DNA of 64,000 nt from the NCBI GenBank assembly GCA_965644295.1, contig CBFFRP010000143.1, forward strand, positions 1-64,000, written 5' to 3'. A program made the translations under genes and the position numbers. Source of the stretch: Paraphysomonas bandaiensis. Taxonomy: Eukaryota; Chrysophyceae. Shown one piece after another: positions 13,192 to 27,800 of this stretch. The notes below the pieces were generated by a model, which saw nothing but the letters and a program-made list of their open reading frames with translations, searched no databases and was not told where the DNA came from. Each line of letters begins with the position of its first letter. Position 1 is the first letter of the stretch.

Positions 13192-13981
13192 TTATGCTTC
13201 CCAGCTATGTGAACACTCCAGACATGTAATGAAAACAGTAAATCTATCAACAATTGGCTTCCTTCTCATCTGATACATTGTGCAATTGGAACTTTTGCAG
13301 CTAAGAACAAATATAAATACCATCAGAAATTCATAGATTACATGATAAAGTATACCTTGGGCAGTTGAATGCTTTCGTGGGAACGCATCCAGGATGTTGA
13401 TATTGACGATTCATGGTTGTTCCCTCATGTACCTGCTCCCAGCATGCTGTATAGACAAAAACACAGACCGTTTGAGATATTGCGATGATATGGAGGAAAA
13501 TGACACAACACATAAATATAATACGGAAGTTACTGGTAACTTTAATACACGCTTGCTTTATCAATGTATACGAAAATAGTATATGACTTCTACACCTTGT
13601 GACGCATCCAATCGCTGTCTCTTCCTATCAGCGGTTGCGAGATGTTTTCGGTCCATACGGACAAGATCATCTGTATTAAGAAAACCAGATCGCAGTTCTT
13701 CTGTAAGCTCGACATTGCGACTAAGGTTGTAGAGTAAACTGCGACACTTCTGCGTGTACATTCTGTTTATCTGACACTGGCAGAAAGAGAAAAGACTACT
13801 CTCTACAGTTCGGGCGAGTGATAGTGACAATGAACACCTCTCACGGAAGGACTTCACACACCTTTCCCGTGACAATTTCACCTGATTTCAGACATAGATG
13901 ACACATATCAATGGCGTAGTGCGAACGGAAGCACCTGGATATCTACCCAGCGGCGACAAACTTTATCGACTATAACGAACT
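13192..13981 (-). CDS. TFIIS-like transcription elongation factor (N-terminal exons unresolved)
   Basis: In-phase minus-strand exons are 13935-13981 (VDKVCRRWVDIQ, like the end of a TFIIS LW domain), 13596-13881, 13356-13446 and 13192-13300. The 286-bp exon is the TFIIS central domain that binds the Pol II jaw and funnel, with QKCRSLLYNL and LNTDDLVRMD. The last two exons make the C-terminal zinc ribbon: FNCPSCKSSNCTMYQM then FITCLECSHSWEA, with two CxxC pairs. In canonical TFIIS the hairpin between them carries RSADEP, whose Asp-Glu pair drives transcript cleavage. Here the aligned stretch is RRKPIVDR, with only one acidic residue kept. More 5' coding sequence is expected between 13982 and about 14250; I could not settle its exons. 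It may be a regulatory paralogue rather than a cleavage factor. Confidence 0.75.
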
Positions 13982-14875
13982 CTAGAATCAGAGAAACGAC
14001 CTTCGTATATGATAACGTTATCAATGTAACCAGGAGAAATATGTGGCGTCTCACCTCATCTGGAAGGACATCGAATCCGCAATGATACCTCCTACTAGAC
14101 CATCAGTACACATCAACACCACACCATATCCTCACATCTGTATTTTATCTTCTACAGCCGGTAAGATGTCGGCTTCTTCGCTTCTGTCAGGTGATTTATC
14201 ACTTATCCTTCCTTCTCTAATATTCTCTGGTCCAGCGCACTGCTATACATGAATCGTATACACATTCAGGAAATTTAATGAAACTTAGCTATATACATAC
14301 TGGTGCTACATGATCGACGACTTCCGATATACTGGACTCCTGACGCGTACACATGATATCGGAAAACACACTATACTGGTATTTGTCTCACTCTACACAT
14401 GGAACTCAGTGTGATGGATTCGTTATTATCTGAACAGCTGTACATGCAGTACATTCGCCTGGACTCTCTGCTGTACGTTCGTAGTACGTTCCAACAGTTT
14501 TCCGTGTATTGTGGACTTTTTTACATGTCAGTCCATAAAAACTCCGATTTCCGCATTATATGTCGTTTCTTGGCTACAATGTACGAAGTATTTATGTCCC
14601 ATATGAACAGGCAGTCCCTTGACTCGCACCTTCTCTAACTCGCAGAGCTATACTGTGCTATGCAACGCATTCGGTATTGTAATCGCCTTGTTGTGCTTAA
14701 TTTACCATCCCTGTATTCATCTCGAGCCTGAGTCTTGCTAGAAGATGTATGCGAGGGTCTCATATACGGTGATGTCATGCATGACCTGAAGGGACCTGAA
14801 CGACCCGTATGCCTCCAAACATGATATCTATAGAACACGGATATAATTACACACATAAGCTGTATAATTCTAATC
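13982..14875. other. Divergent interval: 5' exons of TFIIS-like gene and shared promoter region
   Basis: Lies between the minus-strand TFIIS-like gene and the plus-strand coiled-coil gene. A minus-strand open stretch at about 14056-14110 ends at a good donor (GATGAG/GTGAGA) and may be an LW-domain exon of the TFIIS-like gene. The right part should hold both promoters. No other gene is evident. Confidence 0.4.
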
Positions 14876-16007
14876 ATGTTCAGTGAGGTTGAAACGGATA
14901 GTATCATCAAAGATCTTCAAGAAGAGAACACATTACTGCGTCTTGAGAGAGCTGAGCATCAGAAAAATATCAATCAGCTCATATCAGCACTCGAAAAACA
15001 AAAATTAGATCAGGATGAGATGGTCTGTAAGAACTCTATTGAAAGTGTTCATAAAGAGGAGAAGATAAAGATGCTTGAAAAAAATCTCCAGACACTAAAT
15101 AATGTGAAATCTGAGGAATTACGTAAAGTACAAGCGAGGTTCTGATTCTATATAGTATAGTCTGAAGATCCCTAAGTCTAATGGGTGGTTAGGTATGAAA
15201 ACCTCATGACACGGTATACTGAGCTTCAGCAAAAGCTGATGAGTGAAAGAGATGTGCACAAATTATCAACTCTACATCTAAAGGGGAAAATTTTGGAGCT
15301 TGAAGGGGAAATTATACGAGAGAGAACGAGTGACAGTAAAGAAAGAGCGTCTGGTCTTGATAATGGTAAGAATCTCTATTTGAAGTAATGAATAAGTATT
15401 TATTAAGGATCTAATTCGTGTTCGACTGAGACCACGTCACATGAATGTACTGTGACATCAGACACCATGACCTGTGGCACACAAACCTGTAGTATTACGA
15501 GTGAAGAGGGTGGAGAGTCCGGGCAAAGCGACATTAATGTAGCCATAGGCGAGCGAAACTATTGGCGACGTAAAGCACTCTCACTTCAGCGCGAGATTGA
15601 TAAGTGTTCGCCGACACTTCGTACAGACAAACTGCAACGAATGCTCGCTCACGTGGTGGCGGAGAATGGTCAACTCAGGGGCCGCATTGAAGTAAGTGGA
15701 ACATACATTACGGATTGTGTTAAGTTGGTGTAATCGATGTTATCAGAATTTGTTATGTGAACTTGAGAGCTATGTCTCGGATGTGTCAAGTAGAGGTGTG
15801 GTTGGACGACGACTTTTTGATGGAAGCTTGATATCTGGTCACTCTAGTCGAAGAGCTGACCAAAAAAATGACTCACACGAAAAATCAGCTTCTCTTTGCA
15901 CCACGTATTTTGCATCATTTTTCCACATGTTTTCTTTTACTTCTTCTAAAAATTGCGTAGGCAGTCATGGAAGTTTTGCCGAAGTTCCTTTACTCAATGA
16001 GGAATGA
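14876..16007 (+). CDS. Coiled-coil protein of unknown function, four exons
   Basis: Exons 14876-15138, 15193-15365, 15462-15691 and 15747-16007 join in phase (927 nt, 308 residues). All introns are GT-AG and 54-96 bp. Residues 1 to about 140 are a heptad-rich coiled coil full of Glu, Lys and Leu (for example LQEENTLLRLERAEHQKNI). A Thr/Ser/Cys-rich linker follows, then a second short helix (NYWRRKALSLQREID) and a leucine-rich end at AHVVAENGQLRGRIE. The last exon is not helical, contains an aromatic hydrophobic patch (FASFFHMFSF) and ends PLLNEE. I do not recognise the family. It starts head to head with the TFIIS-like gene. Confidence 0.75.
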
Positions 16008-16659
16008 CAGTAAACAATTTTCTATAGAGGACTGAAAATAATTATATGTAGTACAGAATACAAAAATACATTGGCGTTTGTAGTATTATTTGCTGTCAAT
16101 GCCTAGCTTTAAAGAATCAACTTGTTGCATGGACGTCTTAATTAGTTGGAATTTGAATTGGTAGTATAAATTGTATAAATTATAAATCAGGGCTAGGAAA
16201 TAACATATTGCAAAATATAAAATATATGATTGGTCGACTGTCAAAAGAATTCACCAGTATTGTTAAGCTGTGTACGAAAAAACTTTGATGTAATAATTAA
16301 CTATCCTCCACTGACGTAGTTTCAGTAGCATTGACTTCATGCTTTGGTGTCATTGACATGATATATCTATATAGCTTAGAATACTGATCAAGCAGTCATA
16401 TTCTTTAATCACTGAAGGTTATATTGAACATTCAACTATGATGCAACTCCCCAAGCAAGATGAAAAAAATATTATAAAACACGAATTCGCTCTTTGTATT
16501 CGACAGAGCAGTAACTAAGCTGTTATTATTCACTATCATATAATGAACATAACAAAACGATATATTTTTCACGATTTCCATCACCAAAACTCAAAAAAAC
16601 GCTCAAGTAATTTTCATTGTAACACCAGCACCATCGCACGTGGTTACTAAATCGCCAGC
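16008..16659. other. Spacer between convergent genes, with a lone hAT-type end
   Basis: At 16188 the sequence reads CAGGGCTAGGAAATAACATA, nearly the same as the left end of the hAT element at 3916. No matching right end was found, so it is a truncated or solo end. The remainder is AT-rich and should contain the 3' UTRs of the two flanking genes. Confidence 0.5.
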
Positions 16660-18668
16660 TTAGGCCCAAGAGTATTCACCATGCCTGGTAATCCCTGATC
16701 TTTCCAGCATCTCATCGGCCTCGGGGGGGCCCCTTGACCCGTACGTATAGGGTAGTGGCTTCCTCTTCTCTGATTCGATTTGCTTTAGTAAGGGGTCAAA
16801 TATGCGCCAAGACGCTTCCAGTTCGTCACTGCGCACGAATGTAGCCTGTGAACCCCTGAGAGTATCTAGGAGCAACCTGGTGTAAGCATCAGGGGAGTAC
16901 ACGTCCGGATACCTACAGCACAGAGTCATCAAAAACTATTTTATGAGAGTATCAGTACCTCGTGTGGTATGAAAGGTCCAACTCACTCTGCTGTAGCGTG
17001 GTGAACAACCCTGGCTTTTTGACATTCACCTGAATCACAAAAGTTGCACTTAAACTAATTGAGGGTTTCGGCAAGATACGAGCATAATTACCTTAAAGTA
17101 AACAGCCTCTGAGGGCTGAAGGCGGAGAACTAGCTCATTTCTGGGACAGGTCTGTCCGTCGAAGACAAAAGTAGAGGCAGGAGCATCCTTGAATTGGATG
17201 CGAATTTCTGCCTTGCGCTCATCCAGCGCTTTCCCAGCCTTCATAATGAAAGGGACACCCTCCCACCTACAAGTACAGAGAGCAAGTTACAGATGCATAC
17301 ACATAGGGAAAGCATGACATTGTACCTGGGTGTGTGGACGCGGAGTACAGCTTGAGCGAACGTGGGTGTGATGGATCCGTTTGGCACGGTCTTGTCATCG
17401 AGGTAACCTTCGTTACCTTTGTCATCAGCCACATACTGTCCGAGCACAACATCGTCCGCAGAAAGAGGAGCTATACTGCGAAGAACATTCACTTTGGAGT
17501 CGCGAATGAAGTTGGGATATCCCTCTCCAGCAACCTAATCACGACACTGAGAAACACGTAAGGTACATCCACAGGTACGCACCTTGACCGGTGGTTCCAT
17601 CGCGACCAAAGTCATAACTTGCATCAGATGATTCTGCATGATGTCACGAATTATACCATAGTTGTCAAAATAACCACCCCTTCCCTAATTCAATGTTAAG
17701 TGGATTATATACGAGGCGAAACGATAATACCATAGTGCCGAAGTTCTCTTTGAAAGTGATCTTAACCGCTTGCACATATCTGTTGTTCAGAAGTGGCTCC
17801 AAGAAAGTATTGCCAAAACGAAAGATGGTTAGGTTCTGCACCATCTCCTTTCCTACCAAAGACCTAAGTAAACTAATAATAAATCATTAAGCGTACCGAG
17901 GTAATGGTCGATACGGTAAATCTGGTCCTCATTCCATATAGCCTGCAGTTGCCCTGACATCTCAAGTGCAGAGTTTAAGTCATGACCAAAAGGCTTCTCT
18001 ACAATAATACGGTTCCAGCCTGTAATAGAAATGATCACTTAGCGTGGGCAGAATGAGAGTATGTACCTGTAGGAGATTGCGCAGCGGATTTGATCCCCCT
18101 GGCAGATGCAATGAAGACATTAGGGGGGATCGCAAAGTAAAACATGCGATTGCAGTCAGAGCCTGAGCATTGAGTAGAGCTCTCAAGCCGGGTTAGAGTT
18201 TCATGGAGAGAGGCAAAAGCGGACTCGTCATCGTACTGTCCGGAGAAGTACGTACAGCGGGACAAGAACGAATTCACTTCCTCGGAGTTACCCTTCTCCT
18301 CAAGATAAGAGCGTATCTTGCCATGGAAATCTTCATTGCTCATAGAACTGCGTGCGTACCCAACAATATTGACGTGGGCTGGGATGTACTTGTTCTTGTG
18401 CAGGTCGAACAGAGAAGGATACGTCTTCTTCTTAGCTGAAACAGGTGTAACGACACAATAACAAGCCGCGTACATCAATGTTACCTAAGTCCCCACTCGC
18501 TCCCAACACAACAATCGACAGCTTGTGCTGCATGTAATCTCTCTGCTGACATAGAGCTATTCAAGACAACAGTGATTACTCCATACAATAGATATCGATG
18601 CAGTCACCTCTATCTTCCTGAGCTAGACGAACAGACACAGCACGCGTATCAGATGAGGAGTCTTCCAT
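16660..18668 (-). CDS. G6PD: Glucose-6-phosphate 1-dehydrogenase, about ten short-intron exons
   Basis: Catalyses the NADP-dependent first step of the oxidative pentose phosphate pathway. In-phase exons on the minus strand include 18608-18668 (start [11 protein letters not shown]), 18485-18556, 18067-18435 and 17897-18019, followed by exons down to 16660. Motifs are the NADP-binding [16 protein letters not shown], substrate and catalytic EKPFG and RIDHYLGKEMVQN (catalytic His), then [46 protein letters not shown] and the C-terminal [40 protein letters not shown] ending EYSWA. All regions of the enzyme are present, with no organellar transit peptide evident, so the product is predicted cytosolic. 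The start is the only ATG opening the first exon. It is divergent from the EHD gene. Confidence 0.95.
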
Positions 18669-19376
18669 TGCGGTGAGTTTTATGTGAAAGTAACAAGAAG
18701 TTATTCGAAGTTAGAGGTCTACGAAGTAGTAGCAGTGTGTAATGATTCTCTGCAGTGTGTATGGTATGGTATGGTATACATCATATTGCTTGTATTGCAA
18801 TGATCCGGTGCAGTACCCGCAACAGTTGAGGGGAGAAAGATACGTTTTTTTTGTTGTAAGTGTGGGATATGGATCGAAGTGTTGTGGTGTGGTGGAGATT
18901 CTTCATAGTGGAGAGAGATTCATTTTTGATTTTTGGACTGATGTACAGCAGTACATACTCTGTATACCAAATGTGGATTTCAAGGTTTTCGTGAATAAAA
19001 AATCCAGAAATCTCAGTGGAGCAAAAAAACGTGCACTCTGTAGTGTATACTGTATATTCCACTGTATACGCTGTTGTATTTCTGAAGAGCGGGCGAGCTG
19101 AAGTGAGCTGGATGAGAGTAAGCGAATGTGTCTGTTGATGTGCTGCCTGTCTGTCTGTCTGTATATCGGTGATTTCATTATTAAGCAGCCCATGTATGCA
19201 GTCTTATGATGTACTCGTGTGTCTGGGATAGATTTTAGTGCCACTGAGGCTTATCGGCAATGCATCCGTCTCTATTCCATTGTCTGGTGTGGGGTGCTTT
19301 AGCTAATGTGGCGTATTGTCTACAGGTTGAGTGATATCATACATATGCACTGAACTATTAACTAAACCACTATTAG
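18669..19376. promoter_or_regulatory. Divergent promoter interval between G6PD and the EHD gene
   Basis: The two genes are transcribed away from each other, so this 0.7-kb stretch must hold the G6PD promoter. It also holds the unlocated first exon(s) and promoter of the EHD gene. An acceptor-like CTACAG at about 19324 may mark another EHD exon. No specific operator motif can be defended. Confidence 0.4.
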
Positions 19377-21816
<2,440 letters not shown>

Positions 21817-22330
21817 GGAATGTGTACTCGATACTCGATACATGTATTTCCCTGTAGTTTCTTCACAGCGTGTATAATGATGTACAGAATGAGAAATATA
21901 AGAGCTCGTAATAATCTAATAGCGTCTAGTTTACTGTAATCTCTGCTTATAACTTTAAGTTTGTAGGACTGAAAGCTGCTGTAAGTTTCCAAGATGCTAT
22001 AGATAAATAATTTACTGATTCCGTACTACACATTACATATCTACATATTACTGAAATATTTAAAGAACAAATTGAAAAAACTACGGGCATTCAAATTGCA
22101 CATACAAGATACAAGGAGTCATATTTCTGTAGCCTGTACCATTCTCTGCTGAGTTCTGCTTTCTATATTGTGAAGAGCATTATCCTGGGATGGTAGAAGC
22201 ATTACCAAATTGTGTAAACAGCTCCGCACTCTGAAAAATGCAAGTAAATTAAGGAAACATGACTTGCTCTTGTGAGGAACGACACTCGATGGGGTTCCAT
22301 ATTTACCATGCTCACCGGATTGTAAGCTAC
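21817..22330. other. Spacer between the EHD gene and the transposon island
   Basis: AT-rich, no exon recognised. It should include the EHD 3' UTR. Confidence 0.5.
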
Positions 22331-23545
22331 TCGTCCTCAATACGCAAGTACTCCCGACCCTACTGTACAAGGCCACCAAGCATCTTGGACTTACGACAAA
22401 TACATCGAAATAGACAAACTACTTGCGAAGGCCGCTAGGAACATACTTCGTCACCCCCATGGATATCCCACGGATATTATCCACCTTCCCACAAAATATA
22501 AAGGGCTTGGACAGCGCAAATTTTTAACCCACGATCAAACTCAGAAATGGCATACCCTTCAACGAGCCCTCACACTCGGAGGACAGCCCAAGAGTGCGGC
22601 CACATCGCTCTTACAACGATACTAGCATCCCCCCCAAGACTTCGACAGGGGGCAACAAATAGGCATCCGACTACAGCCTCCCTCCCCAGCCACGCCACAC
22701 TTCCGAGCTACCATTGACTGTTCAACGACCATAAAATATGCCTTTAAAAAGCCATATCTTCACCGATGGCTCCTTCACACGCACACATCTCACCCCAGCC
22801 CATCTGCTCGGCGACACCCACACACAGCCCAATTCCTACGACGGAGGAGCCGCAATTGTATGGCTCCCGCCCAAGGACAACTGGGGTCACAGACAGACCA
22901 AAATCCTACAACTCACGGCACCACAGCACACCGCACCTGGCCTCAACGCCTACACATATGAAACCCTCGCAATGTCAGCAGCACTGACATTCACCACTGT
23001 GCTGCACTCTTCCGTGCCCATTTGGACTGATTGTCAGGCGGTGCAGACGTGGACCAAAGAGGCCCTATATCACACAGACGGCGCGCCCTCGGAACAAGGC
23101 CTCAGGGCATATTTTACGAATGACTCGCCACCACACCTCTCAAACAACGCCCCATAAAATGGAGTCGCTCACACACCCCGAATGCAGAACTCAAGACCAA
23201 AGCAACTGGACCTACAACGACCACGGCATCTATATTGCCGACGCTGCCGCCAGTGGCGATTGGAATACACTACTGGACAGAGTGCTCGGAGCCTCCAACA
23301 CTATACAGTGTTGTCGCAACGGACGATACGCACATACTCCACTACCGACCTACATTCTCATATACACCTAGCCCCAACCATCCCCCGTAAAACCCACGAC
23401 ACAGGTCCGCCTGACACATTGCCCAAGAGCAGACCCCCCGACTAACCTCACGACAAGGGACGATTGCACCATGGTGCTCGCAGCGATGCACAAGCAGTCC
23501 CGAGATGGTTGCCCGCCACTAGTCGTATATAGCAAGCCTAGTTAT
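22331..23545 (+). mobile_element. 3' fragment of a second LINE related to the SET-domain LINE, with stops
   Basis: Plus-strand decayed frames match the C-terminal part of the 2,788-residue LINE protein. They include LPTLLYKATK (end of RT), then an RNase H with HIFTDGSF, GGAAIVWLPPKDNW, AYTYETLAMSAAL and WTDCQAVQTW, and a later YNDHGIYIADAAASGDW. Frameshifts and stops break it into pieces. The 3' end carries the same hairpin as the full element (23476-23495), with changes in the stem. Sequence divergence is clear, so this is an older or different subfamily. It is in the opposite orientation to the full copy 1.3 kb away. Confidence 0.85.
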
Positions 23546-23719
23546 TAGTTAGTCTCTATAGATGTAAAACCGTTCTCAAGTAATAATCAGATATTCTTAT
23601 ATATTTACCATACTCCAAAGAGTTTTGGAGTTGGCAGGAGATCTGGGCAGGTGAAATTTTGGCAATGAGGTCATCGAACTAATTCCTAATTCAGTGACAC
23701 GTGCTAAATTTTAGATTGC

Positions 23720-24286
23720 TTGACAGCGGAGTTAAGAGAATTCAAAAAAGTTTCTATGATTCTCCAGAAAGATGGCGCCGAACAGGCCGATTTTAGTGAT
23801 GTGCGTTTTTTATTCAATACCTTATTTCAGAAATTCCCTAGTACTAGCCATCATCACCTAGGTGTGGATGCGGACATAATTATGAATCAGACTTTCGAAA
23901 ATGCTGTTGTGAAAGTCCAAAGCGGATTGGAGGACTCTCTCACTCGACCTGAGAAGGCGCAGCTCAAACGTTTTTTGTTGAACAGAACTGATGAAGAAGA
24001 GGAAAAAGAAGATGATGGTGTCGACTCATTGGCGAGAAGACACCAAGCGCACCAAGAACAAAAGCGACTACGCACTACCAAAACAGCTAAGTACCGCTGC
24101 TTGAAGCATATTTACTCTACTACTAATTGTGCAGAAAGGCTTTTCAGTAGAGCAAAAATTAACATGAGTGATCTGCGCAAATCTATGGCACCTCATCGAT
24201 TAGAGGCCCTTATGTTCTTGCGCTTTAATGGATTTCTGTGGAATGCAAGTAAGGTTGAAGATGCTATACGTGCTTGTAATGAGTAA
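23720..24286 (+). pseudogene. hAT transposase C-terminal half (5' truncated)
   Basis: The 188-codon frame ends with the hAT dimerisation domain: STTNCAERLFSRAKINMSDL, then MAPHRLEALMFLRFNGFLW. It is preceded by an acidic linker (DEEEEKEDDGVDSL). The catalytic region upstream is missing; LINE-derived DNA ends about 150 bp before this frame. The transposon's right end (TTATGCAGCCCTG) is intact at 24401-24413 after AT-rich sub-terminal repeats built from AATTGCAATTA. The left end was not found, so no TSD can be tested. Confidence 0.85.
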
Positions 24287-24804
24287 CTAAGTTAATTAGA
24301 CAATAATTGGCATAATTAAATTGCAATTAATTGCAATAATTGCAATTATAATTGCGCAAGCTATAGCTAATAATAGCAATTTAATTGCAAAAAATAATTG
24401 TTATGCAGCCCTGGTTCTGCTATATAAGAGCAATTGAAAGCTGTAGTTATAAGGTATTTAAATTACAGTAGTATACATTTGCAGTCTTGTTAATCGTATT
24501 GCGAGAATGAACGACGATAAGTATATAGTGGTAAAACGAAATATAGTGACGATGCAAGTTGTAGTGACGAAGTAAGATCGTATAAGAAATGAGTGGTAGT
24601 AAAAACAACATGAAATTGAGGATTTATAAGAGATATGATTATAATTTATAATTCTCAGCATTGAGTATATTATGTCTACCTTCTGTTGTTAAGTTAATAT
24701 TTCTCATGTCTCTTATAATGTCAAACTTCGATACTCTCGTAGCGGTGAAATGTGTTACAGCTGTAGAGCGAACTATGTAGCTATGTAGTATCAGTATTTG
24801 ACAT
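23925..24804. repeat. Left copy of an identical 880-bp direct repeat flanking the LINE
   Basis: This stretch recurs at 33411-34290 with a constant offset of 9,486 and no difference seen by eye. It contains the hAT transposase end, the hAT right terminus and about 390 bp of flanking DNA. Its right edge (TATTTGACAT) is the 3' end of the LINE, and the left edge of the other copy is the LINE's 5' end. It therefore has the geometry of a target-site duplication. Confidence 0.9.
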
Positions 24805-27800
24805 ATATTGAATGTCTTTTTATTTAGCAATAGGCGTTAAAAACCCGTTCCGATATAGCGGCTAGTTGAATACTAGTCTACTAGTTAGACCTCTACCCAT
24901 AACTAATCAGCGCAAATTCTATTATCTTACTATTTAACGCTACAGAAGCTGCTTGTGCGTCGCCGCAAGCACCAAGGTGCAACCACTTCCGTTCTTGATG
25001 TTGTGTGTGAATTCGCCCTGCTCGTGTGTCTGAGGACTCACTGGCGCGTGTTGTCCGGGGGTCTCCCCTTGGGATACGGTTCCGCCTGACTCTGAGGTAC
25101 CGGGTTCTGTATTAAGGTCCTGAGTGTACCGAGCACTAGATGTGTGGACTGAGAGGTTGATGGTGTGGTGGAATGTGGCGGTGTCGCCATGCACCGTTTG
25201 GGCGTTGGGCATAGGTGGAGTTGCCGGAGACGTCGTCGCCTTTGTCTAGGGCCTGTTGGTTTCATACGGTCCGTTGCTATGGTCCTCTGTGTATGGTTGG
25301 TAGGGTTCAGAGGTACGGTGGGCGGTGTTCCAGTCTCGGTTCGTCTGTGGATTCCTAGTAATCTTAGCACCCTTGGGCGTTTCCGTTTCTGTCTGTGGTT
25401 TGGACTCGGCCGCGGTAGTAGCCTTGGGGGGCCTTTCCGTAGGGTCACGTATCTTCTTCCGCGATCTTGGATCATGAGCTTTGCTGCAGCGAACAGCGGT
25501 AGCAGTAATTTGATGATCGCTGATTCGATGCTGCGCAGTCCTTGGGATGACAGTGATTCATGGATGTGATCTCCAAAAACCATTTCAAGCTGTGTCATTG
25601 TGATGGTACCCGTCCAGAATCTCTCCACCTGTGGCACGGAAGGGTTCCAGGCCCCGCTGGAGATTCGCTGGAGTACAGTGGTGGTCCATTGGGGTAATTC
25701 CGGATTCCTCATTTCTTCTAGGAGCGCGTTTTTGTGGCTGTGAAATGCAGACTCCCTTATCTGCGTTATGGTGTCGTTTGTGCAGTCTAGACACATATGC
25801 TTGAGTGAGTCTAGTCTAAATCCGCAGTCAGAGCATACGGCTTTAGCCATGTCGAGTCCGTGTTTGGTTTTCGCCCGGTTTCTTCCTATGCTGAATGATT
25901 TGTCCCATGTCAGTGCTGCATTTAGTACTCTTTGGCGCAGGTGGGAGCTCACTTTGTCCTTTGATGGTCCACCATCTGCTTGCGCCAGTTTGCGCGGAAG
26001 TAGTGCTCCGCTGTCTTTCCAGTATCCAGGAGCCCGGTCGGGATTGTGACCGTAGCGTTGGTCTCGGAGAGCTGTATATGCCTCCAGCGTCCGTTGATTA
26101 CGGAGGGATTGGAAATCCGTGAGCAGGGGGCTAGTGCGATACGGCCGTCGTTCCCCAGTTAGGCGCCAGTGCCATAAACCCTCGGTGAGTATTCTCTCGA
26201 TGGCTTGGTCCACTTCCATGTTACAGACAGTGTAATTTTGTCGTCCGAGTAGTCGATCTACCTCAAGCCAGTCCCCTCCTGCTACTGCGTCGGCAATGTA
26301 AATTCCTTTGTCTTCATATGTCCATTCAGACTCATCAGAGGTGCGTCGTTCGGGGTGTGATCGGACCCAGGCTACTGTCCTTTTGCAATCGTTATTTGCT
26401 GCAATGCTTTCGAGCAGTACACCTTTGGCACGATGCCCCAGTGCCCGACGTCTGGCGGAGAGTGCTTCGTGTGTGCGTATGCAGACGGCCTTACAGTCCG
26501 TATTTATCGGTATGTGTGATGGGAGTCGCGCAGACAGTATAAGCGCCATTGCTGCTCCCATGAGCTCGTATGCATACGGGCCAAGTCCAGGCACGTCGCT
26601 GAAGGGTGTCTCTAATCGCAGTATTTTTGTTGTACCGTTCTTCCATTCATCCTCCGGGGGGAGCCAGACTGCCGCCGCTCCTCCATAATGTGCCCATCTT
26701 GTACGTGGGTTTACATGCGTAATGCGGCGCGGGGATAGGGCTGTAGGCGTGTATGAGCCGTCGGTGAAGATTGCCTGATATGTATCCGCGGTTACATCAT
26801 CCAGTTCTAATGTGCGGATAATGTTGGTCAGGGTGTTGGTATCTTGAGGTTCCGGACTGTCGGGTTGTTGGAGAGTAAGGCCAACCTCCGTACCCCATTC
26901 CCGCAGACTTAAGGCAAAGTGGTGGTAGTTTGGGTACGGCGCGATAGTCTGTGTTAGGAGAAAGTGCGCTGCGTCACCGGCATCACCGCCTAGGATTATG
27001 GCGCGCTGTAGGGAGCCCCATTTTTGTTCTTGAGCGGAGTCTGAGAAGCGTTTCATTCCAAGTCCATTATGCCTGAGAGAGAGGTAGATCAGTTCCGTGG
27101 GGTAACCAGGACTCAGGCTTAGTGCTTTCCTATAAAGGTTTGCGCAAGTTGAATCGATGTTCTTGTAATATTGCAGGGGCCAAGAAGCCTTGGTGGCCTT
27201 GTAAAGTAGAGTGGGTATGATTTGGGTCTCTATAACCATGACTTTGCAACCCGCTGAGGCGTGCCTGATCCCAAGGTGTGTGCCCGCTGCCTTTAGGTAG
27301 TTTGTACACCAATTGTATGAGTCCGTGTCTGTAGGTGTTAGTGGTAGATCAGCCCCCAAATAGTGTATCGATTCATGAGTCGTTTGTATTGGTACAGGTT
27401 GGGGTCTCCAATACCAGTCATATAAGGTAATGTGTCCGGTTTGTTTGACCTGGGCTAGATTTTCCCGTAGGTGAGGGAAAAAAGTGCAGATAACCTTAGG
27501 TACCGAGAGTTCCATTCCCGAGAAGCTGCAGAACGCCGACATTCGTATCGCCGTTTCCTGGGCTTGAGTGATAGACACATCTATGGTGGTGATGTCATCC
27601 GCGAAGGAGACTTTTTTCTTTGAGTTCGGGGTCAGTAGGAGTGGTGATGGTGTAAGACAGATTGCTCTAAGATCTAGGTCTAACCATGTAAGAAGGATAT
27701 CGTGTAGCGCCACCCAGGCACAAGTGGATTCGGTTCCCCCCTGTGTGATTCCTCTCACGGCCTCAAATCCGAGTACGAACTGTGCAAGGAAGTGTCCGTC

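Noticed and set aside
25165-25569. Plus-strand frame of 134 codons opposite the LINE ORF
   Set aside because: It is a shadow of the GC-rich LINE coding strand, like many plus-strand frames between 25 and 33 kb; no domain or splice context.
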